Positions 7,422 to 14,580 of a DNA stretch of 17,076 nt are shown in pieces. The stretch is taken from the NCBI GenBank assembly GCA_003573635.1, contig QUTJ01031754.1, positions 1 through 17,076 of the forward strand, written 5' to 3'. Below the pieces are notes generated by a model. The model worked only from the letters and a program-made list of their open reading frames with translations. It did not search any database and was not told where the DNA came from. Every line of letters begins with the position of its first letter. The first letter of the stretch is position 1. The translations under genes were made by a program, and so were the position numbers. Source of the stretch: Goniomonas avonlea (lineage: Eukaryota; Cryptophyceae; Goniomonadida; Goniomonadaceae).

Positions 7422-8100
7422 TCGGCTCCACAGCAGCACTGGAGCTGGCCCGCCGCAAAGCCCCGACCAAGGAGCAGTGTTTCAGTGTGGCTGACTTCAC
7501 CACCAGCTGCAAGACAGACATTTACACAAAGGACATCTTGAAGAAGCTCTATGGTAACTACTCCATCAACCACTCACACGAGACACCTACTATCTCCAAC
7601 AGATATTACTCTCACCCGAAGATGGGTGTGAGGGTCCATCTGCTGGAATTGCAGCTCACCACTCTACTCGAATGTAAGCTGCTTGATCAGGACAAGAGAA
7701 ATGGGCCAAAGGCCTTCTCTCAGGACGCGAACACCTCAAAGCCATCGAATTTCAACATGGATGGCCTGTTGCTTGGGAGTACCTCAAGCTGGTGCCCTTT
7801 AGTCGTGTTGCCCTCCAAGCCCAAATGAACAAAGTTCTACAACCCCTACCTGTTGGCGGAGCACCAGAACATGGTCGCCCGCAGCGAATCGTCGCAGGCC
7901 TACGCTGCCGCTGCTCCAAGATACGAGATGTACTCAATACGAGATCTACTTTGATCTCCGGCAGCAGTGTCAGCAGCTAAGCTTGCCTGAATTCACAGCA
8001 GTATCATCTGTGACTGCAGCAAGCCTGGCCATCACCTGGCAGACTGCCGAGCTCGTATCACAGATGAGCTTTGAGCTGCCTCTTCAATTGAAATTGAAAA
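7346..8100 (+). pseudogene. Retroelement copy A: gag-like protein with zinc knuckle
   Basis: A coherent protein is spread over shifting frames. It begins with a helical, charged part (EQVTDFLIGSTAALELARRK, then TDIYTKDILKKLYGNYS). Next comes QEKWAKGLLSGREHLKAIEF followed by QHGWPVAWEYLKLV, then FYNPYLLAEHQNMVARSES. It ends with a zinc knuckle at 8009-8047, CDCSKPGHHLADC, followed by RARI. Retroelement gag knuckles normally read Cx2Cx4Hx4C; here the last three ligands (codons at 8015, 8030 and 8045) keep that spacing, but the first Cys is one residue out of place. Frameshifts occur near 7705 and 7830, and in-frame stops at about 7951, 7988 and 8069. The location directly upstream of pol-like sequence on the same strand supports gag. 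The copy cannot encode a working protein. Confidence 0.55.
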
Positions 8101-8152
8101 AATGACCAAAACGAAATTCTAAGTGCCAGCACTGGGAGGAGGACACTGACTG

Positions 8153-8860
8153 ATGACTAAAGAGTCGTCTGAGGACAAGTTCGCTGATATGCCCCCACTC
8201 ACCGGTGAATATCCAAAAAGTCAAACTGCTCCCCCTATGCCAATTAGTGATTTCGCTTCGACTCTGGTCACTAAGCAGCTTGCTGAGCTGTCCCTTACCA
8301 ACCGCCCTTGGAGAAGTCTTCATGTAGAAGGGAATTACTCTGTTTTGGTTGCTCTGATTGTCCTCCCGCAAAATGTGCGCATTCGAACCATGATTTCCAG
8401 AGTGACTGGTCACCAAATTTATTCAACTCCTGGGAGGATGTTTTGCCCATCATGCAGAGGATGGTTGACTCAAGCACACCATCGGAGGGGAAGACCGTTA
8501 AGTTCCTTGCTGTACCACAGCAGCGGTTGAGCTTATCGAGCTCTTTAACAAAGCCATGATCGCTGGACTCAGGGGCTCTGGACACCGGCGACACAATCTA
8601 TGCACCGCTTGCCCATTCCCAGCTTCATTGAGCCAAATGGTGTGCTTGTGGTGCACCGCCATAGTCTGGCGGAAGTTGCAGTACAGCATTCCCTACAATC
8701 TCTGGAAGGAACTGGCTCTCACTGCCCCTCGGTCAGACCTTCAAAAGGTCAACCGGGATCCGCTCTCTGAGTGTTGACCCGACCGACCCATATCAGGTCA
8801 ACCCAAATTTTCGCGTGTCGTGAGCGGCACCGGCAAGTGGGAGGGTCCGCACTCCGACAT
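8153..8860 (+). pseudogene. Retroelement copy A: linker between gag and RT
   Basis: A 125-codon frame (8153-8530) opens with MTKESSEDKFADMPPLTGEY and continues to about ENYSVLV-like sequence (GNYSVLVALIVLP). The neighbouring frame at 8308-8559 contains WEDVLPIMQRMVDSSTPSEG and KTVKFLAVPQQ; after a stop, VELIELFNKAMIAGLRGSG follows in another frame. This piecewise coherence suggests one protein broken by two or more indels. It lies between the zinc knuckle and the RT start, where pol proteins of this kind have a poorly conserved linker. Copy B has a counterpart on the minus strand (11557-11925). No protease motif was found. Confidence 0.4.
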
Positions 8861-8965
8861 GCCACACCTCCTAATGCCGAAGAACTTTGTGACCAAAGTC
8901 GAAGATGATGGAACACTCAAGTGGTCTCTTGTCTTCGACTGCAAACATTCAGGCCACAATGAGGG
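8860..8965 (+). pseudogene. Retroelement copy A: start of reverse transcriptase
   Basis: This frame reads MPHLLMPKNFVTKVEDDG then TLKWSLVFDCKHSGHN. RT domains start with a fingers segment of the form K.dG.wR.v.D...lN, and the phrase DGTLKWSLVFDCKHSGHN fits well. Copy B has a near-identical counterpart, DGSLKWRLVFDCKKSKHIN. After this point the frame changes and the catalytic core is absent (see the deletion finding). Confidence 0.6.
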
Positions 8966-8974
8966 GCGATCGCG

Positions 8975-9370
8975 CTACACCATTTAACTGGCCCACTAAA
9001 GCGACTCGGCGTTAGATTCCACATTGATGAGACACAAGCCGGAGTTAGACTGCCGTTCAAGGGAGTTGTCATTCGCCCCGGAACGGACCTGGCCTCTATT
9101 CCAGTCAAGAAGCTGGANGGCGCTCTCCGCCTCGCTGCCAAGCTAATCGCTATTGCCAACCGGAACAAGCGAGTCAGTGCGATTCAGTGTGTGCATGTCA
9201 CCGGCAAGCTCAACTACACGGTGTATTACCCAAAATCTTTCATGTACTCATTCATCCACACGCTCTACCCTGGGATTCTTCTCTGCACAAAGCGCGACAA
9301 CACAGATGTACCCTTTGCCCTTGATGGGCTTAGGATTTGCCCTTGATGGGCTTCGCGTTCTGTCCAAGTG
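8975..9370 (+). pseudogene. Retroelement copy A: RT thumb/connection segment
   Basis: Frame 2 reads GPLKRLGVRFHIDETQAGVR, LPFKGVVI, KKLxGALRLAAKLIAIANRN, CVHVTGKLNYTVYYPK and SFMYSFIHTLYPGILL. This matches the part of RT that follows the YxDD box: a lG..i...KT word, an FkGvvI word equivalent to FLG..I, and a connection helix ending in GKLNY. Fragments C and D contain related words. An N at 9118 falls in the KKLxG codon. At 9314-9353 a 22-bp tandem duplication breaks the frame. The segment starts directly where the RT core is missing, so the catalytic Asp residues are not encoded. It is a nonfunctional relic, but the best-preserved part of the family in this window. Confidence 0.6.
9314..9353 (+). 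repeat. 22-bp-period tandem duplication inside the pol relic
   Basis: TTTGCCCTTGATGGGCTT occurs at 9314-9331 and again at 9336-9353, offset by 22 bp. Both copies translate to FALDGL in different frames, so the duplication shifts the reading frame and was one of the inactivating events. Confidence 0.85.
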
Positions 9371-9384
9371 ACAGAGCTGCCACA

Positions 9385-9680
9385 AGACTCGAATCATCAG
9401 CATTGTGCCGAGTCATCGCACTTGGCGTGAGGACGACTACAGCTTGCTAACACCGCAAGCTTGCTTGGACATCACTTGGTGGATTAAGCACACGTTCGCC
9501 AACAATTGTACCAGGATGTACCTGGGAGGCCCAGGTCAAAGGCATCTGGGCTCAATGAAGGTGAATAACCTTTATTGATGGCGGCAACTGGCTGAGTGTT
9601 GTCGATGTGAAGGAAAATGCAGTTATCCCCATCCAGTCCCAGAATCAAGTAGGGACCGACACATTTTAGCAGTAAAAACT
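9385..9680 (+). pseudogene. Retroelement copy A: post-connection segment and start of RNase H-like region
   Basis: One frame contains SLLTPQACLDITWWIKHTFA then NNCTRMYLGG (9441-9530). An LTP/LSP..DL.WW word at this place is characteristic of polymerases of DIRS/Ngaro-type elements. Another frame then reads FIDGGNWLSVVDVKENAVIP (about 9574-9640), which resembles the first beta-strands of RNase H with its first catalytic Asp. Fragment C repeats the first part as LLPEAVEACDWCICHGL then NGVRMYL, and shares the DNA word CAGGATGTACCTG. Stops near 9637 and 9650 follow, then a tandem repeat block. Confidence 0.5.
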
Positions 9681-9682
9681 GA

Positions 9683-9906
9683 CACAGACAGACCCCACAC
9701 CTTCTTGCTTGCTGGACAGCGGGGTCGGGCACTGCCTCCACAGCAGGGGCCGGGCCCTGTCTCTAGTCGGCTCTAGAGCCCCCTCCCCCTCCAACACTTC
9801 CATACAGGCACACAGACACACCACACCTTCTTGCTCGCTGAACAGCGGGGTCGGGCACAGTTTCCACAGCAGGGGCCGGGCCCTGTCTCTTGCCGGCTCT
9901 AGAGCC
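9683..9906. repeat. Two-copy tandem repeat, period 126 bp, each ending in a 12-bp palindrome
   Basis: A unit of about 97 bp occurs at 9683-9780 and 9811-9906, offset by 126 bp, with a few mismatches. Each has CTTCTTGCT.GCTG.ACAG, then GGGGTCGGGCAC, CCACAGCAGGGGCCGGGCCC and finally the perfect palindrome GGCTCTAGAGCC (9769-9780 and 9895-9906). Composition differs from the flanking pol relic, and it sits between two RNase H-like pieces, so it is probably an insertion. Confidence 0.8.
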
Positions 9907-9937
9907 GAACACAGCTGCTGGTGGAGGCAGAGTCGCC

Positions 9938-10136
9938 ACGTTTGTTTTTCAACAACCTGTCCACGGACACACTTGGTGGATCAATCCTAATTTCTGCAAG
10001 CTTGAGTTGCTGGTGGCCGACTTGCTTCGTGAACGCAACGAGTGATCCTCAACGACGGGTGCTCAGTGAGTACCACCACGGCACCTTCAAGAAGTTGTCC
10101 TTCAGCAAAGCCTTGGCCTTTGCTGTAGCCCAGTCG
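9938..10136 (+). pseudogene. Possible remainder of RNase H of copy A
   Basis: A plus frame reads TWWINPNFCKLELLVADLLR followed by ERNE and a stop; the next frame gives RVILNDGCSVSTTT, and another gives FKKLSFSKALAFAVAQSTW. RNase H has a helix with a catalytic Glu in a lELl word and a later strand ending in Asp. KLELLVADLL and VILNDG could be these, following the FIDGG strand before the tandem repeat. Each piece is in a different frame, so this is a weak reconstruction by eye. The WWI word near its start also resembles the WW word at 9479, so a partial duplication is an alternative. Confidence 0.3.
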
Positions 10137-10138
10137 AC

Positions 10139-10573
10139 TTGGTCTCCTCCGCCTGCATCGCCACACCACGGCTGGGTGCCGCGGCCTTACCCCTGCCGGC
10201 AGCCTCCGCCCATGCGCAGATGTCCTCCACGACGTCCTCGTCGGTCTTGGTGTTCCCCGGCTGCTTCGAATCCCTTCGGGAGCCCAAGCTGCTGGCATAT
10301 GTCTTCACCAGCATAGATCTTGCATGTATTGGACTCCCAGTACCCGAGCACCTTCCGCTGATTGAAACCGATGTTGCTGGACTACCACAGATCGGCCACA
10401 AGCGAACCATTTGCAATCTGATCCTTGCACTGGACCTCAACCACAGAAACCTGTTGAAGTGGTCGAGAAGCCGGCTCCCCTTGGCACTGCCAAACTTGCC
10501 GTTCCCTAACGTGCAGATGAGCGAACCTCCGGCGGTGCAATGCTCTAGTGCGACACTTGCAAAGAGCAGATGA
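10139..10573. other. Segment open on both strands, unassigned
   Basis: Plus is open for 144 codons and minus (10102-10596) for 164 codons. The plus reading contains LREPKLLAYVFTSIDLACIG and KRTICNLILALDLNHRNLLK; the minus reading contains GNTKTDEDVVEDICAWAEAA. Neither matches a family I know. Since plus-strand pol pieces lie on both sides, this may be decayed pol sequence, but no RT motif is visible. Confidence 0.2.
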
Positions 10574-10579
10574 GTGGAC

Positions 10580-10903
10580 ACACGTCGCTGTGCCAAAGTT
10601 GTGGGCCGCTTGAACTACATGGCAGCATCCAAGAGAGAGGGCCGAACACACATTTATGATTTCATTCAGAAGCTGTACACCCGAAGGAGCTCAAGCTGAA
10701 CCTGAACGAGACTGACTGCAAGGGTCAATGGGGCAACTTGCCGCTTACGCGAGTGATCAGCGGATTATGGGGTGCAGTTCATACCAGTCGCGAAATTGTG
10801 GCACAAAGGCTGAAAGGTCCAGCTCCTACCCGAAGCAGTAGAGGCATGCGACTGGTGCATCTGTCACGGCCTACAGCATAATGGTGTCAGGATGTACCTG
10901 CTG
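10580..10903 (+). pseudogene. Retroelement fragment C: connection segment
   Basis: The plus strand reads RRCAKVVGRLNYMAASKREG then RTHIYDFIQKLYT, which parallels copy A's CVHVTGKLNYTVYYPK then FMYSFIHTLYP. About 65 codons later comes LLPEAVEACDWCICHGL and NGVRMYL (10823-10900), paralleling A's LLTPQACLDITWWIKHTF and TRMYL. Order and spacing match, so this is a second copy of the same family, diverged and frameshifted. It stops within a few tens of bases of the minus-strand copy B. Confidence 0.5.
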
Positions 10904-10904
10904 A

Positions 10905-11560
10905 TCACACACAAGGGTTTATGGTGGCCGTGCCGCATCACCCTGGACTTCAATGGGACGGACCGTGGTTCAACTGTCCCGTAATAGTCATCCATCATGA
11001 CCTCCAATTGTCCAGTGGGCGTGATCTGCCCCTCATGGGCCTTGTGGTCGCCCCAACCTTGCACACACATTGTGGCGACTGCTGCCACCACTTGCATCTG
11101 AATCCAGGGGCCGTCAGTTGCGCGGAACGACATTTACCCCTGATGCCAAACTGACTCGTCACTTGAGTTCACCACTGACATCACATCGTGATGCTCCCAG
11201 TACCGTGGCTTGCTGAGGAAAGCGTCCAGCTCGTCTGTCTTGTACTGGATCAATGTTGGTGTGGTTATTGGGATGGCATCATCCTCCGTGCACTACACCC
11301 TTGCCAACTCCATTAAGTTAATATGTTTTGACTTCTTACAGTCGAACACTAATCTCCACTTCAAGGAGCCATCATTCGCTCCTTTGGCACATAGTGCATT
11401 AGCATGAACATATGAGGCGCATAGCTTAGCGGCTCTCCCACTTGTGGGTGCGGGTTGCCACTCTGCAGAAACTCGTTCTGCGCCGACCGCGCCCTCGTGG
11501 TTGCATGGCCATCCATTGCAGATATGCGACCATACCTCGTATGGTGCCCCACACATTTAC
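10905..11560 (-). pseudogene. Retroelement copy B: reverse transcriptase fragment with MMDDYYG box
   Basis: On the minus strand the order is DGSLKWRLVFDCKKSKHINL (about 11310-11372), a stop, then TDELDAFLSKPRYWEHHDVM, DESVWHQG, a TAA stop, MSFRATDGPWIQMQVV and QLEVMMDDYYGTVE with the box at 10978-10998. RT palms have an Asp after a PRYW..hDv-type word (motif A), a G.w.qm.v stretch before motif B, and a YxDD box (motif C). All three are recognisable, with motif C keeping both Asp residues. The motif B region (AAVATMCVQGWG) is degraded, and stops at about 11290 and 11135 exclude a working enzyme. A counterpart of A's thumb and connection is not seen after the box; instead sequence homologous to the opposite strand begins. 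Confidence 0.6.
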
Positions 11561-11925
11561 CACCCCTGCCCCCTCAGCTGTTCCATGTCATCCTGGATAC
11601 CGAAGACTACTGTTTGCTGAAACACATCACGTAGCTCTGTCCACACTCTCCAACTGTGTGGTACACCTTGGGACCATGATGAGTATGTCTGGCCTTCCCG
11701 TCGATGTATCATCAGCACATCGATATGCTGCTTGGCAACACTGATCGTCCAACGGAAACCATGGGTAAACCGTGGGTAAATCTCATGTCTGGCGCCAACG
11801 GGTGCGGTAGCACTGGGTCGAAATGTGCTGTCTCCATCGCCTGCAGTACCCGCGAAACCAGCTGCTGTGCTGTGTTGCCCTTGTCCATTGACAGTCCCCC
11901 GTGCATGTGTTGCAATATGCCACAT
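11557..11925 (-). pseudogene. Retroelement copy B: linker upstream of RT
   Basis: A 122-codon minus frame contains GARHEIYPRFTHGFRWTISV, then SWRVWTELRDVFQQTVVFGI and QDDMEQLRGQG. It occupies the position equivalent to copy A's linker at 8153-8860. In another minus frame just after it, EFLQSGNPHPQVGEPLSYAP then HMFMLMHYVPKER leads to the RT start, similar to A's GTGKWEGPHSDMPHLLMPKN. Homology is suggested by position and a few residues only. Confidence 0.4.
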
Positions 11926-12220
11926 GCGTGTTCGACTGTCGCAACGACTGCTGCAACCTAGTTACATGCTCGGAGCGAGCACACTCCAGCACCGATCAGA
12001 GGAGGATGCTGCCACACTGCCCTAGCCGCCAGTTGCTTGCTCTCCGCGAAACCGCGGCCGAGGCTCATCACTGCTGAAAGGCTGTCACTCCAGTCACGCC
12101 TGGCATGTCTAGTGCGACTGCCGCTGCCACAGCTGTCACCACCAGCATCATTGCTCCGGCAAATGCAGCCACAGTGCCACACTCGAGGCGACTGGCGGTT
12201 GGCGGGCGCCGTGACTACCA

Positions 12221-12252
12221 GTGTGTGTGAGAGAGATAGATAGAGAGAGAGA
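12221..12252. repeat. GT/GA/GATA microsatellite
   Basis: GTGTGTGTGAGAGAGATAGATAGAGAGAGAGA. It lies immediately downstream, on the minus strand, of the second gag zinc knuckle of copy B, and interrupts that knuckle before its last ligand. Confidence 0.9.
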
Positions 12253-12630
12253 TCAATGGTCAGGCTGGCTGCATTCAACACAGGTCCAGTCAATCGCTGT
12301 TCTTTGCGGCTGCAGCTGCATGCTTCTTTGCTGACTGGCTGGCTCCAATCCCTGGCCATGTGACTGCTGGCACTTGCTGCACTGAACCTGGTTGAATTTG
12401 GGTTTCGTGTGGCTCTGCTGTAACCGCCGCTGCCCCCGCCGGTGCATAGGCTCGCAGATCTGGTGGTCCCCTGGCAAACACCTCTGGCGATGGCAAAGTA
12501 CCACCAGTAAACCACTGGGTAGTACATCAGCTCGATTGTCCTGCGATGCTCGATGGGCACTTGGCACTTGGCAGAACCGGCGTGCGGCTGCGCACTGATG
12601 GCCATGCATTGTCAGGGAGGCCACACACAT
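12250..12630 (-). pseudogene. Retroelement copy B: gag-like end with two zinc-knuckle remnants
   Basis: On the minus strand, KFNQVQCSKCQQ (QCSKCQQ at 12364-12384) is followed, one frame over, by SHMARDW. Together they give a Cx2C..H..4-residue layout in which the last Cys codon reads Trp (TGG). A second knuckle starts at 12282: CVECSQPDH (12256-12282), Cx2Cx4H, cut by a TGA and the microsatellite. Two CCHC knuckles upstream of an RT on the same strand is the ordinary gag-pol order of LTR and similar retroelements. Frames on this strand at 11958-12605 and 12253-12630 each hold part of the protein. Confidence 0.45.
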
Positions 12631-12884
12631 TCCTCAGAGAATTCTGCTTGCATCGGGAGGGACTTGAAATGGTGTGCCAGGTATGTTGGCTTAATCAGCT
12701 CATCCACACCCGTAGCTGTCATTGGCTCGTCTTTGGAGAGCTAGATCAAAAGAAGAGGTGTCTCTGACATTTCTTCAATATCTCATCTGTTTCCCAACCT
12801 CCCAATACTTGGGTGGGCCCGAAACACTTCTCATCTTCGCTTGCCTTCGCCGCCTTACATGCAGGTGAGTTGCTCATTGGGGTG

Positions 12885-13313
12885 TCACCTTGCGATCAGG
12901 CTGCTGGCGCGTAGTGGTACTGCCTTCTCAGGGCAGTCATCGTTGCAACACACTGTTGACAAATGGTCAGGGTTCAAGGCTGCCCTGTGACTAGGTCGGA
13001 GTTGCATGCGGTGGCGAGGTATTAGGCGTGTAATCCGTGCCAAAGGTGGAGTGTCATTGGTGTTTCCAGCTGTTGGAGCATCCAGCAAATTAATTGGTGC
13101 CCCATGTACCCCACAATAATAACTGTTGGGTCTTGAGGCTGATGCACAGTCACATCCGGACTCTGGGTCATACAGACACAGCAGGTCTGACCTCGAAGCA
13201 TCATTGTCTGCCTGAAAGGCCTTAGACGAATCACTTGAATTAGCAATGATCAAGGATAAGATCTGTGCATCATTCAGCTGGGTTCCTCGAAAGCATGGTT
13301 CCACGAAAGGCAA
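12885..13313 (-). CDS. Unassigned 142-codon frame, possibly copy B gag N-terminal part
   Basis: Starts MPFVEPCFRGTQLNDAQILS and includes LLCLYDPESGCDCASASRPN then SYYCGVHGAPINLLDAP. Cys residues are frequent but not in a known zinc pattern. It lies upstream, on the same strand, of the gag zinc knuckles, so it may belong to copy B. No family recognised. Confidence 0.2.
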   Translation of the reverse strand: MPFVEPCFRGTQLNDAQILSLIIANSSDSSKAFQADNDASRSDLLCLYDPESGCDCASASRPNSYYCGVHGAPINLLDAPTAGNTNDTPPLARITRLIPRHRMQLRPSHRAALNPDHLSTVCCNDDCPEKAVPLRASSLIAR

Positions 13314-13400
13314 CGGCCCTTTGTGGGACCTATGGATAAGTAGAGAACTCTACTGCATATGACTCACTCTCGCAACACAAATGTGTCAGAACAGATGCTG

Positions 13401-13748
13401 TCAACGATCAACCATAACAGATGTGATGTACGTTGGCCGCCCACTCCTCCCACTTGAGCTGAGGCTGAACAGAGTGTACAAACCATCTTCATTATCTTTC
13501 ATGCCTGTGACAACTGTCTTGGCGAATAGAACTTGGACCAGGTGGCCCATCCAGCGTGATTGGTGCAACTGCATGGCATCTTCGCGGAGCGGGACACAGT
13601 TATGAAATCCCGTATGATGCAGCCGGCTGCTTGGATATGGATTTGCCATTGCAGATGAGAATTTGCAGTAGCTGCATAGACCATCCACATTGGTGCCAGA
13701 CTTCTGTGGTGACTGCGTCAGTGCTTGAAGCGACTGTGTTGTCGACAC
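13401..13748 (-). CDS. Unassigned 115-codon frame
   Basis: Contains GTNVDGLCSYCKFSSAM, then HNCVPLREDAMQLHQSRWMG. It has one Cx2C pair. It overlaps the next minus frame by 31 bp and may be continuous with it through a frameshift. No family recognised; a chance frame is possible. Confidence 0.15.
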   Translation of the reverse strand: MSTTQSLQALTQSPQKSGTNVDGLCSYCKFSSAMANPYPSSRLHHTGFHNCVPLREDAMQLHQSRWMGHLVQVLFAKTVVTGMKDNEDGLYTLFSLSSSGRSGRPTYITSVMVDR

Positions 13749-14230
13749 TGAGGAGGCATCTTGGGAACCACAGGCTGGATAGTGATGGTGCAGTTATCCT
13801 GATAGATGATATTGCTCTGATCTCCTCGGGCTACCTCACCACCTCTAGAAAAATGGTCCCAGCATATTGCTGGCTCCATCTTGTGTGTGTCTGACATGTA
13901 GCAGGACACACGTGGCCAACTGCATGCACATTCAATGAGGCGAATGTGAGCAATTGCAGGCCGTCCGTTGAGACCTGTTGAGATGCAAGCATTGACCTTC
14001 CGTGCCGTCCTCTTGCACAACCGGTTACTCCCAATGTGTGTGTAGTTATTGTTGGAAGTATGATCATTGGCCGCATCAACTCCACACAGGTGGAGTTCCA
14101 GCATGTCACAACTGCGACAGGGAAGTGGGAGGGCTCGCTTTCCTATCCCCTCGTCCCCACCCGATACATTCCCAGGGTCATCCGTTTTTTTCGCCATTTC
14201 TGAGGCTCGGTCTGGTTCATGTTCATCCAT
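13718..14230 (-). CDS. Unassigned 170-codon frame, best continuous minus frame in this region
   Basis: Begins MDEHEPDRASEMAKKTDDPG, a charged N-terminus, then LPCRSCDMLELHLCGVDAAN, SNRLCKRTARKVNACISTGL, AIAHIRLIECACSWPRVSCY and MEPAICWDHFSRGGEVARGD. It has many Cys residues and no recognised domain. It could be the 5' end of copy B's gag or an independent short gene. The competing plus frames at 14002-14346 are less protein-like. Confidence 0.25.
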   Translation of the reverse strand: MDEHEPDRASEMAKKTDDPGNVSGGDEGIGKRALPLPCRSCDMLELHLCGVDAANDHTSNNNYTHIGSNRLCKRTARKVNACISTGLNGRPAIAHIRLIECACSWPRVSCYMSDTHKMEPAICWDHFSRGGEVARGDQSNIIYQDNCTITIQPVVPKMPPQCRQHSRFKH

Positions 14231-14580
14231 TTGGCAGCCCCAAAATCCTCATTTCATGCCCTCGGGTCGATCAGGTTTTTGGTGTTTTTTGGCCCAGGTC
14301 TCTCCCAAAATCCTCATGTCATGAAAATCGTTTCATGAGACAGTGATAAAATGGTGGTTTCGGAGTGGGTTGCACCTTGTTTGAAAACAAATTGTCATTT
14401 TATGTCTCAAGTCAACAATCAGATGGCGGTTTTGGGAGGGGGTGTTGATCCTGGGTTCAAGATCACTATTTCGTGACCAGGGTCAAGATGAAAGCAGCAT
14501 TCTGTTGTCTAGGGGGATCAGGTCCTTTCTCGTGGTGGTCCTTTCTCTTGTTTCCTGGGGTCGGGTCGAAACAAATTAAT
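14231..14580. other. Noncoding stretch with a short hairpin
   Basis: No gene recognised. CCAAAATCCTCAT occurs twice (about 14240 and 14304), each followed by a TCATG word. At 14319-14338, TCATGAAA-ATCG-TTTCATGA forms a perfect 8-bp stem with a 4-nt loop, extendable by TGTC/GACA with a 2-nt bulge. Confidence 0.45.

Noticed and set aside
11958-12605. A single intact 215-codon minus gene
   Set aside because: The frame passes straight through the microsatellite (LSLYLSLSHT), and only a piece of it (SHMARDW) belongs to the zinc-knuckle protein; the rest looks like chance openness.
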